Below, piece after piece: positions 1 through 8,650 of a DNA stretch of 64,000 nucleotides. The translations under genes were made by a program, and so were the position numbers. The DNA comes from Thermogemmatispora tikiterensis. GTDB lineage: Bacteria; Chloroflexota; Ktedonobacteria; Ktedonobacterales; Ktedonobacteraceae. Location of the stretch: assembly GCF_003268475.1 (NCBI RefSeq), contig NZ_MCIF01000002.1, forward strand, positions 3,456,671 to 3,520,670, given 5' to 3'. The notes below the pieces were generated by a model. That model saw nothing but the letters and a program-made list of their open reading frames with translations. It was not told the origin of the DNA and did not search any database. Within the stretch, counting starts at the first letter, position 1; the number at the start of each line of letters is the position of its first letter.

Positions 1-204
1 AAGATCTATCAGAAAGTCTCCTCACCTGGAGACTCTCATTGGCATTCTGGTAAAGGCCAGCCGCCTGTAAACCCAGGTTTCCGGTCGTCACTCAACTCAA
101 AGCCTTATCACTCTTCAGTTGTTCAGGTGCACCTGGCACTACGGCCATGTGATCCAGCGAGCACCCGGGGCAGGTTTGGTGTTGTTTCTGCGTTCCCGAG
201 TGCA
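1..204 (-). ncRNA. putative leader or small RNA with terminator-like hairpin
   Basis: This stretch lies just downstream of a good minus-strand promoter and has no coding potential. It contains a perfect 12-base palindrome (124-135, CAGGTGCACCTG), small stems, and near its 3' end a 7-bp hairpin (15-21 with 28-34, loop 22-27) followed by a weak U-rich stretch. It could be an attenuator leader of a gene beyond the left edge or a free RNA of about 190 nt. I compared it by eye with the conserved cores of SRP RNA, tmRNA, RNase P RNA, TPP, cobalamin and T-box leaders and found no match. Confidence 0.35.
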
Positions 205-210
205 GTGGAG

Positions 211-239
211 ATGATAGCACTGTTTGGCGCGGCTGTCAA
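211..239 (-). promoter_or_regulatory. sigma-70 type promoter reading leftwards
   Basis: On the minus strand TTGACA (plus 234-239) and TATCAT (plus 211-216) are separated by exactly 17 bases. No ORF starts within the roughly 200 bases downstream, so it should drive a leader or small RNA that runs towards the left window edge. Confidence 0.6.
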
Positions 240-404
240 GGGGGTTAGGCGAGGAATTTGGGAAAAAATCAGAAGGTCATCCCCTGCTGGGTAAGCACGC
301 TGCCTGCCCAGGCCAGAGCCTGCTCTAGGATAGCTGCTGAGAGCGGGGGAGGCCGTAGGTAGCTCCTCTGCCGATCGCGGCAGAAGTTTCCCGCTGCTTG
401 AGAC

Positions 405-629
405 TTATCCCAGCTCATGCATCGCATAGACCCAGAGGGGAAGGTGATGCTCTCGCCCCTCGCTTTCTGAATCCTGCCGTTGCTCACACTGATAGCTATG
501 GAGAAACTGGTGCAATTGCCGACTATGTTGGCTATCAAGTAGATAGCGCCGCCCAGCGATTTCAACGATCAATCCTTCGCGGCTGGTTCGAAAGACGAGC
601 GATCCCAGCACCAGACTATCGCGCTCCAT
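405..629 (-). CDS. small hypothetical protein (74 aa)
   Basis: A 74-residue ORF whose ATG follows a strong GGAGGAGGAA ribosome-binding site about 13 bases upstream, which is the main reason to keep it. The N-terminal half reads like a short beta-rich domain (LVLGSLVFRTSREGLIVEI). The C-terminal half is polar with several Gln and Glu residues. There is no signal peptide, membrane segment or recognisable motif. It lies downstream of, and on the same strand as, the carbonic anhydrase gene. No function can be given. The overlapping ORF in another frame (269-565) has worse composition and no ribosome-binding site. Confidence 0.4.
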   Translation of the reverse strand: MERDSLVLGSLVFRTSREGLIVEIAGRRYLLDSQHSRQLHQFLHSYQCEQRQDSESEGREHHLPLWVYAMHELG

Positions 630-700
630 ACCGCTCTGCTTGTTCCTCCTCCTCGTCGTTCTCTCTGTTGGTCCGCCGCCTCTCCTGAGCAGCGAGCCTG

Positions 701-1192
701 CTAGTGGACGGGCAAGAGTCTCCCGCTATGGACAGCGTAGATGAATCCAACAATCTCACTTTCCTTCAGGAGGAAAGGAGAAGAGCGGAGCAGGGCGATG
801 TCATCGCGCACCGACTGCTCCAGATCCTTAAATGGCAGAAAGTCGATCGCCGAGGCGTCCACGCCGAATTGCTCTCGCAGGCGCCGTTGCAGATCAGCGT
901 TCTCGAAGGTGAGCATGCCACAGTCGGTGTGGTGAATGACCACGATGGTCCTGGTCCCTAGTAACTGCTGAGAGATGATGAGTGAGCGCAGGGCCTCCGC
1001 CGTGCGTCCCCCAGCGTTGCGAATGACATGGGCATCGCCTTCCTCTAATCCCAGGATACGCGCCGGATCAATTCGCGCATCCATACAGGTGACAATCGCT
1101 AACTTTTTGGCCGGCGGCAGCGGCAGCTCCCCTTGCTGAAAGGTGGCCGCATAACGCTCGTTGGCCGCTAGCAGCTCCTCGATAAGCGACAT
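701..1192 (-). CDS. beta-class carbonic anhydrase
   Basis: This is a beta-carbonic anhydrase that interconverts CO2 and bicarbonate in the cytoplasm. The zinc site is visible: Cys36 in CMDAR with the Asp38/Arg40 dyad, then His88 and Cys91 in HHTDCG. At 163 residues it belongs to the short beta-CA type also found in mycobacteria and clostridia. The ATG is preceded by GAGGAGG at good spacing. It ends with the sequence GRLLPVH shortly after the last core strand. It appears monocistronic or paired with the small downstream ORF. A supply of bicarbonate or CO2 would matter for carboxylation steps such as the PurE reaction, but no direct link is visible. Confidence 0.9.
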   Translation of the reverse strand: MSLIEELLAANERYAATFQQGELPLPPAKKLAIVTCMDARIDPARILGLEEGDAHVIRNAGGRTAEALRSLIISQQLLGTRTIVVIHHTDCGMLTFENADLQRRLREQFGVDASAIDFLPFKDLEQSVRDDIALLRSSPFLLKESEIVGFIYAVHSGRLLPVH

Positions 1193-1303
1193 GGCTACCT
1201 CCTCTAGTGGCTATTGTTGACTTAGTTGATCTACTAAAATAACTTGCTCTGAGTATAGACCGGCGAGAGGCGACTGTCAAGAGACAGATCCAAAAGGAGG
1301 ATA

Positions 1304-1352
1304 AAGGAGGTCAATGGCGTACGCCTGGCGTAGCTGGCCATTGACCTCTTTT
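1304..1352 (-). terminator. hairpin terminator after the DUF6249-like gene
   Basis: A perfect 12-bp stem (GAGGTCAATGGC at 1307-1318 with its complement at 1337-1348) lies directly beside the stop codon of the leftward membrane-protein gene. On the minus strand it is followed by CCTTTAT. On the plus strand it is followed by five Ts, so it can also stop rightward transcription. Confidence 0.7.
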
Positions 1353-1787
1353 TCAGTCAGGCTCTGACTGGCTGTTTTCGAGCGGTGGGGTGAAGGGCGG
1401 AGACGGTCGCTGGCGATCGCGCGGGGGCTGTCCATCCTGCTCCAGATAGTAGCTGACTACCAGGGCAGCTCCCACTCCCAAGGGGATCAGGCCCGGCAGC
1501 AGCCAGGGGCCAAGATGAAAAGGGGCCGCCCTCAGCATTGGTGGAAGCATGAAACCCAGGGGATAGAGACCAAAGGTTAAGGCCAGCCCGACCATCATGG
1601 TAATCAGTCCTGCTCGTAGAGTTCGCCGGTTGTGGCTACGCCTCTGCAGGCTCTCCAGGTCTAGACCACGGGCAATGAGCGCCATGCGCTCTCGATGGTC
1701 AAGGTAGCGTAGCAGGACAATAAAGCCACAAAAGATGACCAGGGCCAGGAGCCAGCCCAAAAGGGCCGCCAGGACATTCGATGACAT
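1353..1787 (-). CDS. DUF6249-like small membrane protein
   Basis: A 144-residue protein with three predicted membrane segments (about 6-27, 59-80 and 95-115) and a hydrophilic Pro-rich C-terminal tail. Between the first and second segments is the sequence HRERMALIARGL (31-42), which is typical of DUF6249-type membrane proteins found near ECF sigma factors. The start at 1787 is chosen because the longer reading frame upstream lacks membrane character and runs into the divergent promoter region. It is divergent from the sigma factor gene with about 140 bases between them, so the two may be regulated together. Its molecular function is unknown. Confidence 0.6.
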   Translation of the reverse strand: MSSNVLAALLGWLLALVIFCGFIVLLRYLDHRERMALIARGLDLESLQRRSHNRRTLRAGLITMMVGLALTFGLYPLGFMLPPMLRAAPFHLGPWLLPGLIPLGVGAALVVSYYLEQDGQPPRDRQRPSPPFTPPLENSQSEPD

Positions 1788-1924
1788 GCATCCGACCTCG
1801 TTACTGTTGCCTCGCGTGTATAATATATAAGATAAGTCGGTTGAGAAAGGGTCCTGCACTACGAATTTGTTTCGTTCCTGGCCGAGCTTCGCTCTCCAGT
1901 CGTACCAGGCTTGATGCACAACCT

Positions 1925-2593
1925 ATGAACGAGGATCTGCTGCATTCCGCTCGCAGCCTGAATCTCCCCCTCTCCGGCGCTGCTCGCGCTCGCCTGGAGC
2001 AGGATGACGCTCAGCTCGTCAGAGCCAGCCAGCATGGGGACCGCGAGGCTTTCGCTCTGCTCGTCCAGCGCTACCAGCGACGCGTCTTTAATATGATTCT
2101 GCGCATGCTGCAGGACTACGAGGAGGCTTGCGAGATTACACAGGAGGCTTTCCTGGCCGCCTGGCAGGGTCTACCAACCTTTCGTGGCGAGGCCCGTTTC
2201 CCTACCTGGCTCTATCGCATCGCCTATAATTGTTGCCTGCGCCAGCTTGAACAGCGCAGACGCGATAAGGCTCTCCAGAACGCCATGCAGGAACAGCAGC
2301 TCCTGGATGAAGCCGGCGGCCAACGATGCCAGGCCGAGTCTACCCTCGAAGCTCGTGATCGCCAGGCTCTGGTCCGTGAACAACTGGAGGCGTTACCCAC
2401 AAAGTACCGCATTGTTCTGGTACTGCGACACCTGCAGGAAATGACCTATGAGGAGATGGCGGAGATTCTGATGATGCCGATTGGTACCATTAAAACTCAC
2501 CTCTTCCGGGCCCGCAATCTGCTCAAGGAGCGTCTACAGGCCCAGCGCCAGGCAGATTCCCAGAAAGCGGAGGTGACGAATGCGCTGCAGTGA
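1925..2593 (+). CDS. ECF-family RNA polymerase sigma factor
   Basis: A 222-residue alternative sigma factor of the RpoE/SigW type. Region 2 lies at about 41-110 (RYQRRVF...ITQEAFLAAW...PTWLYRIAYN), and region 4 with its helix-turn-helix at about 158-205 (YRIVLVLRHL...MTYEEMAEIL...GTIKTHLFRAR). It directs RNA polymerase to a small regulon, usually including its own promoter. The start at 1925 (MNEDLL) is preferred over the longer frame from 1781, which crosses the promoter area; TATAAT occurs at about 1820. The coding end overlaps the following anti-sigma gene by 14 bases, a normal arrangement for translational coupling with the inhibitor. Confidence 0.88.
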   Translation: MNEDLLHSARSLNLPLSGAARARLEQDDAQLVRASQHGDREAFALLVQRYQRRVFNMILRMLQDYEEACEITQEAFLAAWQGLPTFRGEARFPTWLYRIAYNCCLRQLEQRRRDKALQNAMQEQQLLDEAGGQRCQAESTLEARDRQALVREQLEALPTKYRIVLVLRHLQEMTYEEMAEILMMPIGTIKTHLFRARNLLKERLQAQRQADSQKAEVTNALQ

Positions 2594-3131
2594 GGCTGTC
2601 TCCCAGCTCCAGCTCTATCTTGACGGGCGCTTGCCTGGTGAGCGCTTGCAGGCGCTGGAGCGCCACCTGGCGCGCTGCGCCCGCTGCCGCGCTGAGCTAG
2701 AGCTGCTTGAGGAGGTGGTGCACCACCTGGAGAGCCTTCAGTTGATCGCCGAGCCAGAGGATCTCTCTCTGCGCATTATGGAGCGTGTCGCTCGAACTCC
2801 CCAGCAGCAGCCCGCCTCGCTCTTGGCCCAGTTGCGTCCTTCCCCAGGCGAGCTGCTGGCCGCCGCTCTGCTGGCAACGGTTGCCTCCCTGGGTAGCCTG
2901 TTGACTCAGCCAGCTGTCCTTCGCCTCCTTCCGCTGGAGGGTGGTCCGCTGTTCGCCCTTCTGGCCTCCACTACCCACCTGCTGCAAACGATGGATGCGA
3001 CGACCCTGATGCTGGTCTGCTGGATCATGGGCACGTTGATCGGCATCTGCATCACGCTGCTGGTAGCCGGGGAGGAAATGCGTTCACGCTGGCTGCGTGC
3101 CGTCTGGGAGCGCTTGCCTGTCCTGCACTAG
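2580..3131 (+). CDS. zinc-finger (ZAS) anti-sigma factor
   Basis: A 183-residue membrane-bound anti-sigma factor. The N-terminal zinc anti-sigma domain carries the H-x3-C-x2-C motif (His29, Cys33, Cys36), with a further Cys at position 3. Two hydrophobic segments follow (about 91-113 and 138-160). The predicted role is to hold the upstream sigma factor inactive at the membrane until a signal arrives. It overlaps the sigma gene by 14 bases, which supports a stoichiometric pair. The signal it senses cannot be read from the sequence, and the part outside the membrane is very short. Confidence 0.82.
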   Translation: MRCSEAVSQLQLYLDGRLPGERLQALERHLARCARCRAELELLEEVVHHLESLQLIAEPEDLSLRIMERVARTPQQQPASLLAQLRPSPGELLAAALLATVASLGSLLTQPAVLRLLPLEGGPLFALLASTTHLLQTMDATTLMLVCWIMGTLIGICITLLVAGEEMRSRWLRAVWERLPVLH

Positions 3132-3427
3132 GCTGCAGCGCATCCAGTCGCCGGCAGATCCAGAGGCTGCCTGCTTCTCTCTCCCTCTTTGCCACCAGCG
3201 AAGGTAATGGATCACCCGAGGTCAGGGCAGCTTTAGCGAGGTGTGTGCCTCCTGCTCCTGAGCGTTGACGCATGCTTGCTACCTGGCTTGGATCGTTGCA
3301 GCGCCCGCCCTGATGGCGTTGCTGTGGGTGGCTCTTTCTGATCTTCCCAGGCAGTGCGCTGGTCGCAGCATGCTGTCTCGATCGCGCTGCCTGGCTCTGT
3401 TAGCAGCCCTTTCTCTTACAGAGCACA

Positions 3428-3460
3428 AGAAAAGAGGCACTGGTTTTTCACCAGTGCCTC
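3428..3460 (-). terminator. rho-independent terminator of the tRNA-Pro transcript
   Basis: A perfect 10-bp stem (GAGGCACTGG at 3434-3443 with 3451-3460) is followed on the minus strand by TTTTCTTG. It sits 7 bases beyond the 3' end of the tRNA gene. Confidence 0.85.
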
Positions 3461-3464
3461 GACA

Positions 3465-3540
<76 letters not shown>

Positions 3541-3554
3541 CCATTGACAACTGC

Positions 3555-3584
3555 AGTATAGCAGAATGGCTTTTCCTTTGTCAA
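3555..3584 (-). promoter_or_regulatory. promoter of tRNA-Pro
   Basis: On the minus strand a consensus TTGACA (plus 3579-3584) and TATACT (plus 3555-3560) are separated by 18 bases. Transcription would begin only a few bases before the mature tRNA 5' end. Confidence 0.85.
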
Positions 3585-3641
3585 GCCCTGGTCCGCTCGC
3601 CCGGTAGTGCCTCCTCGCTCAGGGCCGATGGCGCTGTCAGG

Positions 3642-6600
3642 TCAGGCATCGAGCGCCTGGACTGTAATGGCCTCGCGCCCGAGCAGCTCCTCAAGTTTTG
3701 CATGCAGCTCTGGCGAATAATGCATCGTGTTATCGCGCGGACGCAGGCGCACACGCCAATGGCCGTTCTCGATGATCAGTTCATAGCGGTCGCGCCCGGG
3801 CCGCTCCTGGATGTAGCGGTAGAGGTCCTGCAGTTTGATGAGGTCGTCAGAGATAGCACGCTCGCTCTCGCCGCCGGTGCGGAAACGCAGGCAGACCTGA
3901 TGACGGCGGCGATTCAGCTCCTCCTCGGCAGCCTGCAACGGTTCGATCTCATCGCAGATCAGCGTCGGCTCATCGCGACGCATCTGCACCTTTCCCCGCA
4001 CCAGGACCACTGCCTCCTCAACCCAGCGATCGGCGGTGCGCTCGTAGACACGCGGGAAGACCGTGACCTCGACCGTTCCTGTCAGGTCTTCCAGCTTCGC
4101 CACGCACATGGTCTCGCCCTTCTTAGTGGTAATACGCCGTGCCTCCAGAATGGTGCCGCCGAGCGTCACTTCCTGGTTCTCCAGTTCTTCGCTGAGCTGG
4201 CCAGTCGTATGGGTGGTGCGCTTGCTCAGCAGATCGCTGATATAGGCGAGGGGATGGCGGGAGATATAGGCGCCCAGCAATTCCTTTTCCCAGTTGAGCA
4301 ACTGCTTTCGCGGGATCTCGGGCGTGTCAGGATTGAGGCGGAAGGCGAAGCTTTGCTCGACGCTCAGGCTCTCGCCAAAGAGGCTGATCAGTCCCTTCTC
4401 TCGGGCGGTGCGCTCGCTCTTGCCGATCTGCATGGCTCGCTCGACGGCTTCCAGAAGCTGATGACGCTTACCATCGCCCAGGCTATCCATCGCGCCGGCT
4501 TTGATCAGTGTTTCGATCACGGCGCGGGTCACCGTGCGCGGGTCGACGCGAATGCAGAAGTCGGCCAGATCGCGGAAGGGGCCACCCTCGGCACGGGCCT
4601 TCAAGATCTCTTCGATGGGGCCTTCGCCGATACCTTTGATCGCCAGCAGGCCAAAGCGGACCCCGCCGTTTTCGACGGTAAAACCCTTCTGGCTGGCATT
4701 GACATCCGGCCCCCAGACAGGGACGCCAAGGCGCTTGCATTCGGCTACGGCATTGGCGATCTTCTTGGCATCGGCTGCCTCCGTTGTCATGGTAGCCGCC
4801 ATGAACTCTGCGGGATAGTTGGCCTTGAGATAGGCGGTATAGTAGGCGACGACGGCGTAGCTGGCGGCGTGGGCTTTGTTGAAACCGTAGCCACCGAAGG
4901 GCAGGATCAGCTCAAAGAGTTGCTCGGCCACCTCGCGCTTCATGCCATTCTTGAGACAGCCCTCGATGAAGTCACCTTTGTAGCTCTCGACCTCGTCCAT
5001 CTTCTTCTTGCTGAGGGCTTTGCGGAATTTATTGACTTTGCCCCATGAGAAGCCAGCCAGATGGACGGCGATTTGCAACACCTGGTCCTGATAGACAATC
5101 ACTCCGTAGGACTCTTCCAGCCACTCCTTGAGGCGCGGATCAAGGTAGCTGACCTGCTTCTTGCCATGCTTGGCGGCGATAAAGTCCGGGATGCTATCCA
5201 TCGGCCCGGGACGATAGAGGGCCACCATGGCGGTGATGTCTTCGATGCAGGTCGGCTTGAGCTGCTTGATGTATTCGCGCATCTTGGCACCCTCAAGCTG
5301 GAAGATGCCGGTGGTCTCGCCTTCGGCGAGCAGGGCGAAGGCGCGGGCGCGCTTCTCGTTCAGCTCACGGCTGCGCTCGTCGCTCTCGGGTAGCGGATCA
5401 AGCGGCAGCTGCTCCAGAATCACCTCTTCGCCGCGCGATTGCTTGATGAACTTGAGGGTGTTGTCGAGTATGGTCAGGTTGGAGAGGCCCAGGAAGTCGA
5501 ATTTGATCAGGCCCAGCTCCTCTAGATGGGCCTGCTCGTATTGAGTCTTCCAGCCCTGCGAGAGATCTTTCGGGTTAATGGCCTGCAACGGTACAAAGTG
5601 TTCCAGTGGCTCGTTGGCGATGATAACGCCAGCGGCGTGAACACCGGTGCCGCGGACCGAGCCTTCGAGAGCCATCGCCTGATCGATCAGCTCGCGCGCC
5701 GTCGGACTCTGATCGTAGAGGGCGCGCAGTTCGCGAACGCTGTCAACGGCACTGCGCAATGTGACCTTGGGTCCCGTCGGGATCAGACGCGCAATGCGGT
5801 CACCCAGCTCCTGCTGCCCCATGACGCGCGCTACGTCACGCACCGAGTTTTTGGCGGCCATGGTCATGAAGGTGACCATCTGGGCTACGCACTCGTGTCC
5901 GTACTTGCGCGCTACATAGTCGATGACCTCCGCACGCCGGTCATCGGGAAAGTCCATATCAATATCGGGCATATCCGAGCGCTCAGGGTTCAGGAAGCGC
6001 TCGAAGAGCAACTGGTAGCGCAGCGGATCAACATTCGTGATGCCGAGCACGTAGGCCAGCAGGCTGCCCGCTGCCGAGCCACGCGCCGAACAACGAATGC
6101 CGTGCTGGCGCGCGTAGTTCACAAAGTCCCATTCGATGAGGAAATAAGGAACAAAGCCTTTCTGTACAATCAGGTTGAACTCATAGTCAAGTTGCTGCTT
6201 GATGCGCTCGGTCATCTCGCCGAAGCGCTCTTTGACTCCCTCCAGGCAGAGATGATAGAGGTAAGCTTCCTGAGAGGGAAACTCAGGGGGAATGGTATAG
6301 GCGGGCAGCGAAGCTTTATAGGCCAGCGGATCAACCTCGCAGGATTCGGCGAGGCGCACCGTATTCAGCAGCGCTTCCGGCAGGTCAGGGAAGAGCCGCA
6401 GCATCTCCTCGGGACTGCGTAAGTAGAACTCATGGCTTTCGAATTTGAAGCGCCGCGGATCGCTGAGCTGGCTCTGAGTCTGGACACAAAGGAGTACCTC
6501 GTGGGTATGAGCATCTTCGGCAGTGACATAGTGCAGGTCGTTGGTGGCGATCAGGGGCACACCCAGCTCCCGATGCAGCTCGTAGAGGCGCTTATTGACG

Positions 6601-7160
6601 ATCTCCTGCTCGGGATAGCCACTATGCTCCTGGATCTCGAAATAAAAGTTCTCCGGGCCAAAGACATCCTGGTACCAGCGAATGATCTTGCGCGCCTCAT
6701 CGATCTTGTCATGGATCAAGAGCTGCGGGATCTCGCCGCCCAGACAGGAGGAGGTGGCAATCAGCCCCTCGCCATACTGCTCCAGACAGCGGCGGTCGAT
6801 GCGCGGCTTGTTGAGATGCACCCCTTCGGTGTTGGCAATGGTCGTCAGCTTCATTAAATTGCGATAGCCTGTATAGTTCTTCGCCAAAAGCAATAAATGG
6901 TTATAGTCCTCTTTATAGCGCTTGGTCCGATCATGAAGATCTTCAGTCAGATAGGCTTCGACACCGATAACAGGATGAATACCTTCATTTTTGCAGGCTT
7001 TATAGAACTCGATGGCCCCGTATATGACGCCGTGGTCGGTAATGGCCAGATGCTTCATACCTAGCTCTTTTGTACGCTTGACCAGGGCGTTGATGCGGCT
7101 GAGGCCATCAAGCAGGGAGTACTCCGTATGAACATGCAGATGGGCAAAGTCAGGAGCCAT
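3642..7160 (-). CDS. dnaE: DNA polymerase III alpha subunit
   Basis: The 1172-residue replicative DNA polymerase of the DnaE1 type. The N-terminal PHP domain shows HLHVHTEYSLLDG (about 7-19) and ITDHG, both intact. The palm domain carries the catalytic aspartates in PDIDMDF near residue 398, and FDFLGLSNLTIL near 553 supplies the third. The fingers and tau-binding regions follow, with a helix-hairpin-helix segment (about 830-900) and a C-terminal OB-fold (about 980-1060, beginning VTLGGTILEARR). The length is that of E. coli DnaE. A GGAGG ribosome-binding site lies about 13 bases before the ATG. The gene seems to be transcribed alone, and the tRNA-Pro gene follows on the same strand. Confidence 0.97.
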   Translation of the reverse strand: MAPDFAHLHVHTEYSLLDGLSRINALVKRTKELGMKHLAITDHGVIYGAIEFYKACKNEGIHPVIGVEAYLTEDLHDRTKRYKEDYNHLLLLAKNYTGYRNLMKLTTIANTEGVHLNKPRIDRRCLEQYGEGLIATSSCLGGEIPQLLIHDKIDEARKIIRWYQDVFGPENFYFEIQEHSGYPEQEIVNKRLYELHRELGVPLIATNDLHYVTAEDAHTHEVLLCVQTQSQLSDPRRFKFESHEFYLRSPEEMLRLFPDLPEALLNTVRLAESCEVDPLAYKASLPAYTIPPEFPSQEAYLYHLCLEGVKERFGEMTERIKQQLDYEFNLIVQKGFVPYFLIEWDFVNYARQHGIRCSARGSAAGSLLAYVLGITNVDPLRYQLLFERFLNPERSDMPDIDMDFPDDRRAEVIDYVARKYGHECVAQMVTFMTMAAKNSVRDVARVMGQQELGDRIARLIPTGPKVTLRSAVDSVRELRALYDQSPTARELIDQAMALEGSVRGTGVHAAGVIIANEPLEHFVPLQAINPKDLSQGWKTQYEQAHLEELGLIKFDFLGLSNLTILDNTLKFIKQSRGEEVILEQLPLDPLPESDERSRELNEKRARAFALLAEGETTGIFQLEGAKMREYIKQLKPTCIEDITAMVALYRPGPMDSIPDFIAAKHGKKQVSYLDPRLKEWLEESYGVIVYQDQVLQIAVHLAGFSWGKVNKFRKALSKKKMDEVESYKGDFIEGCLKNGMKREVAEQLFELILPFGGYGFNKAHAASYAVVAYYTAYLKANYPAEFMAATMTTEAADAKKIANAVAECKRLGVPVWGPDVNASQKGFTVENGGVRFGLLAIKGIGEGPIEEILKARAEGGPFRDLADFCIRVDPRTVTRAVIETLIKAGAMDSLGDGKRHQLLEAVERAMQIGKSERTAREKGLISLFGESLSVEQSFAFRLNPDTPEIPRKQLLNWEKELLGAYISRHPLAYISDLLSKRTTHTTGQLSEELENQEVTLGGTILEARRITTKKGETMCVAKLEDLTGTVEVTVFPRVYERTADRWVEEAVVLVRGKVQMRRDEPTLICDEIEPLQAAEEELNRRRHQVCLRFRTGGESERAISDDLIKLQDLYRYIQERPGRDRYELIIENGHWRVRLRPRDNTMHYSPELHAKLEELLGREAITVQALDA

Positions 7161-7331
7161 GACTGAATATCTGCCTCCGCCGTAAGAATTTCCAGTACTT
7201 CAGGATAGAAGGCGCCATCTGCGCTGTCAATGTGACCATCGGCCTATGACCTGCATCCCGCCTGCACTTGTTTCGGGAGTAATTCCTCCCCCACCCTCTA
7301 CTTGCTGCCTTCCGACTACGGTCGTGTCCCC

Positions 7332-7360
7332 TTGACATAGCAAGCATTCGCTATTACACT
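7332..7360 (+). promoter_or_regulatory. promoter of the LacI-family gene
   Basis: TTGACA (7332-7337) and TACACT (7355-7360) are separated by exactly 17 bases. The start of transcription would fall at about 7367, inside the operator cluster. Confidence 0.75.
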
Positions 7361-7367
7361 TTACCTT

Positions 7368-7404
7368 GTAACCGGTTACGATACCGGTATCGTAACCGGT
7401 AACG
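7368..7404 (+). promoter_or_regulatory. three phased LacI-type operator palindromes
   Basis: Three palindromes or near-palindromes sit end to end: GTAACCGGTTAC (7368-7379), CGATACCGGTATCG (7379-7392) and CGTAACCGGTAACG (7391-7404). All share an ACCGGT core and their centres are exactly 12 bases apart. They begin just downstream of the -10 element, so binding by a LacI-family protein would block transcription of its own gene. GalR/LacI proteins bind such palindromes with a central CG. Confidence 0.75.
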
Positions 7405-7459
7405 TCTAGAAGGCGACAGCATAGCAGAGGCTGCATGCAAGACGCAGTGAGGCAGGAGC

Positions 7460-8605
7460 ATGAGCACGCGCATGACGATCAGCGATATCGCCCGCCTGGC
7501 TGGTGTCTCCAAGGCCACGGTCTCGCGGGTGCTCAATCACAAGCCGGACGTTGATCCGGTGACGCGTGAGCGCATCTTGCGTATCATGGAAGAACACAAT
7601 TTTGTGCCGAGCGTGGCCGCCTCGGGCCTGGCCGCTGGCAAGGGCCACCTGATCGGCGTCCTGGTGCCGGCCCTTACCTGGCCGCTGATCCCTGACATCA
7701 TGCGGGGCATCGCCGAGGTCGTTGAGGAGACCAGCTATGAGCTGGTGCTCTACAGCATTAAGACCAGCAACCATGAGCGTGACCGCAGTGATGTCATTAA
7801 CCGCATTCTGGCGAATCGCTTGATCGCAGGGCTGCTGGCGATTTTCCCGGGTCAGTCAGCACGTTACCTGCCTGCACTGCAGCGGCAGGGCCTGCCTGTG
7901 GTCTTGCTCGATGATCAGGGCCTGCCGCCCGAGCAGCTTCCGTGGATCACGGCAGATAATCGCGCTGGCGCCTATGCGGCAACACGCCACCTGATCGAGC
8001 TAGGGCATCGGCGCATTGCTCATATCCAGGGGCCACTCAAGTATCAGGTTTCACGCGAGCGTTTCCAGGGATATTGCGATGCTCTCCAGGACTACGGCCT
8101 CCCTCTGGACCCGTCGCTGATCCTGCAAGGCGATTTTATGCCCCCAGGAGGCCGGGCCTGCGCCTGCCAGTTCTTTGCAATGCCCGAGCGTAGCCGCCCA
8201 ACGGCGATCTTTGCCGCCAGCGATCTGACAGCCTACGGCGTTATGGGAGCAGCCGAGGAGTTTGGCCTGCGTATCCCCGAAGATGTCTCGCTGGTCGGCT
8301 TCGATGACATCTCCTCATCTGGCCATATGCGCCCGCCTTTGACTACAGTGCGCCAGCCGCTCACGGAGATGGGCCGGTGCGCACTAGAGTTGCTGTTATC
8401 TCTGTTAGAGACCCCTGATCGCCCTGGGGCTGCGCTGCTGCGCGCTTCGCCGCTGTTGGCACGCTTCGCTGGCTCTCCGCAGTCGCAATCGCAAACAGCG
8501 ATGACCGCTACGATTGAGAGCGCAGAGCCGGTGCGCCTCCGCCTGGCGACGACACTGGTGGTGCGGGCTACAACGGCTCCTCCTCCTTGCTATGCCCGCT
8601 TGTAG
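7460..8605 (+). CDS. LacI/GalR-family transcriptional regulator
   Basis: A 381-residue regulator. The N-terminal helix-turn-helix is classic (ISDIARLAGVSKATVSRVLN, about 7-26), followed by the hinge and a periplasmic-binding-protein-like sensor domain (LIGVLVPALTWPLIPDIMRGI; VSLVGFDDI near the end). Between the last sensor strand and the usual C-terminal VVRATTAPP the protein has about 45 extra Ser/Ala-rich residues, an unusual insertion. GGAG lies only 1 base before the ATG at 7460 but 13 bases before a second ATG at 7472, so either may be used. No sugar operon adjoins it. The operators overlapping its own promoter suggest autorepression. The effector is unknown. Confidence 0.88.
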   Translation: MSTRMTISDIARLAGVSKATVSRVLNHKPDVDPVTRERILRIMEEHNFVPSVAASGLAAGKGHLIGVLVPALTWPLIPDIMRGIAEVVEETSYELVLYSIKTSNHERDRSDVINRILANRLIAGLLAIFPGQSARYLPALQRQGLPVVLLDDQGLPPEQLPWITADNRAGAYAATRHLIELGHRRIAHIQGPLKYQVSRERFQGYCDALQDYGLPLDPSLILQGDFMPPGGRACACQFFAMPERSRPTAIFAASDLTAYGVMGAAEEFGLRIPEDVSLVGFDDISSSGHMRPPLTTVRQPLTEMGRCALELLLSLLETPDRPGAALLRASPLLARFAGSPQSQSQTAMTATIESAEPVRLRLATTLVVRATTAPPPCYARL

Positions 8606-8650
8606 CCACAGCTATGTCGTGGCGATCTCGCTACTGGCCCAGCAGCCAGA

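Noticed and set aside
269..565. 98-codon ORF on the minus strand
   Set aside because: It overlaps the 74-residue ORF in another frame, has no ribosome-binding site and unlikely composition.
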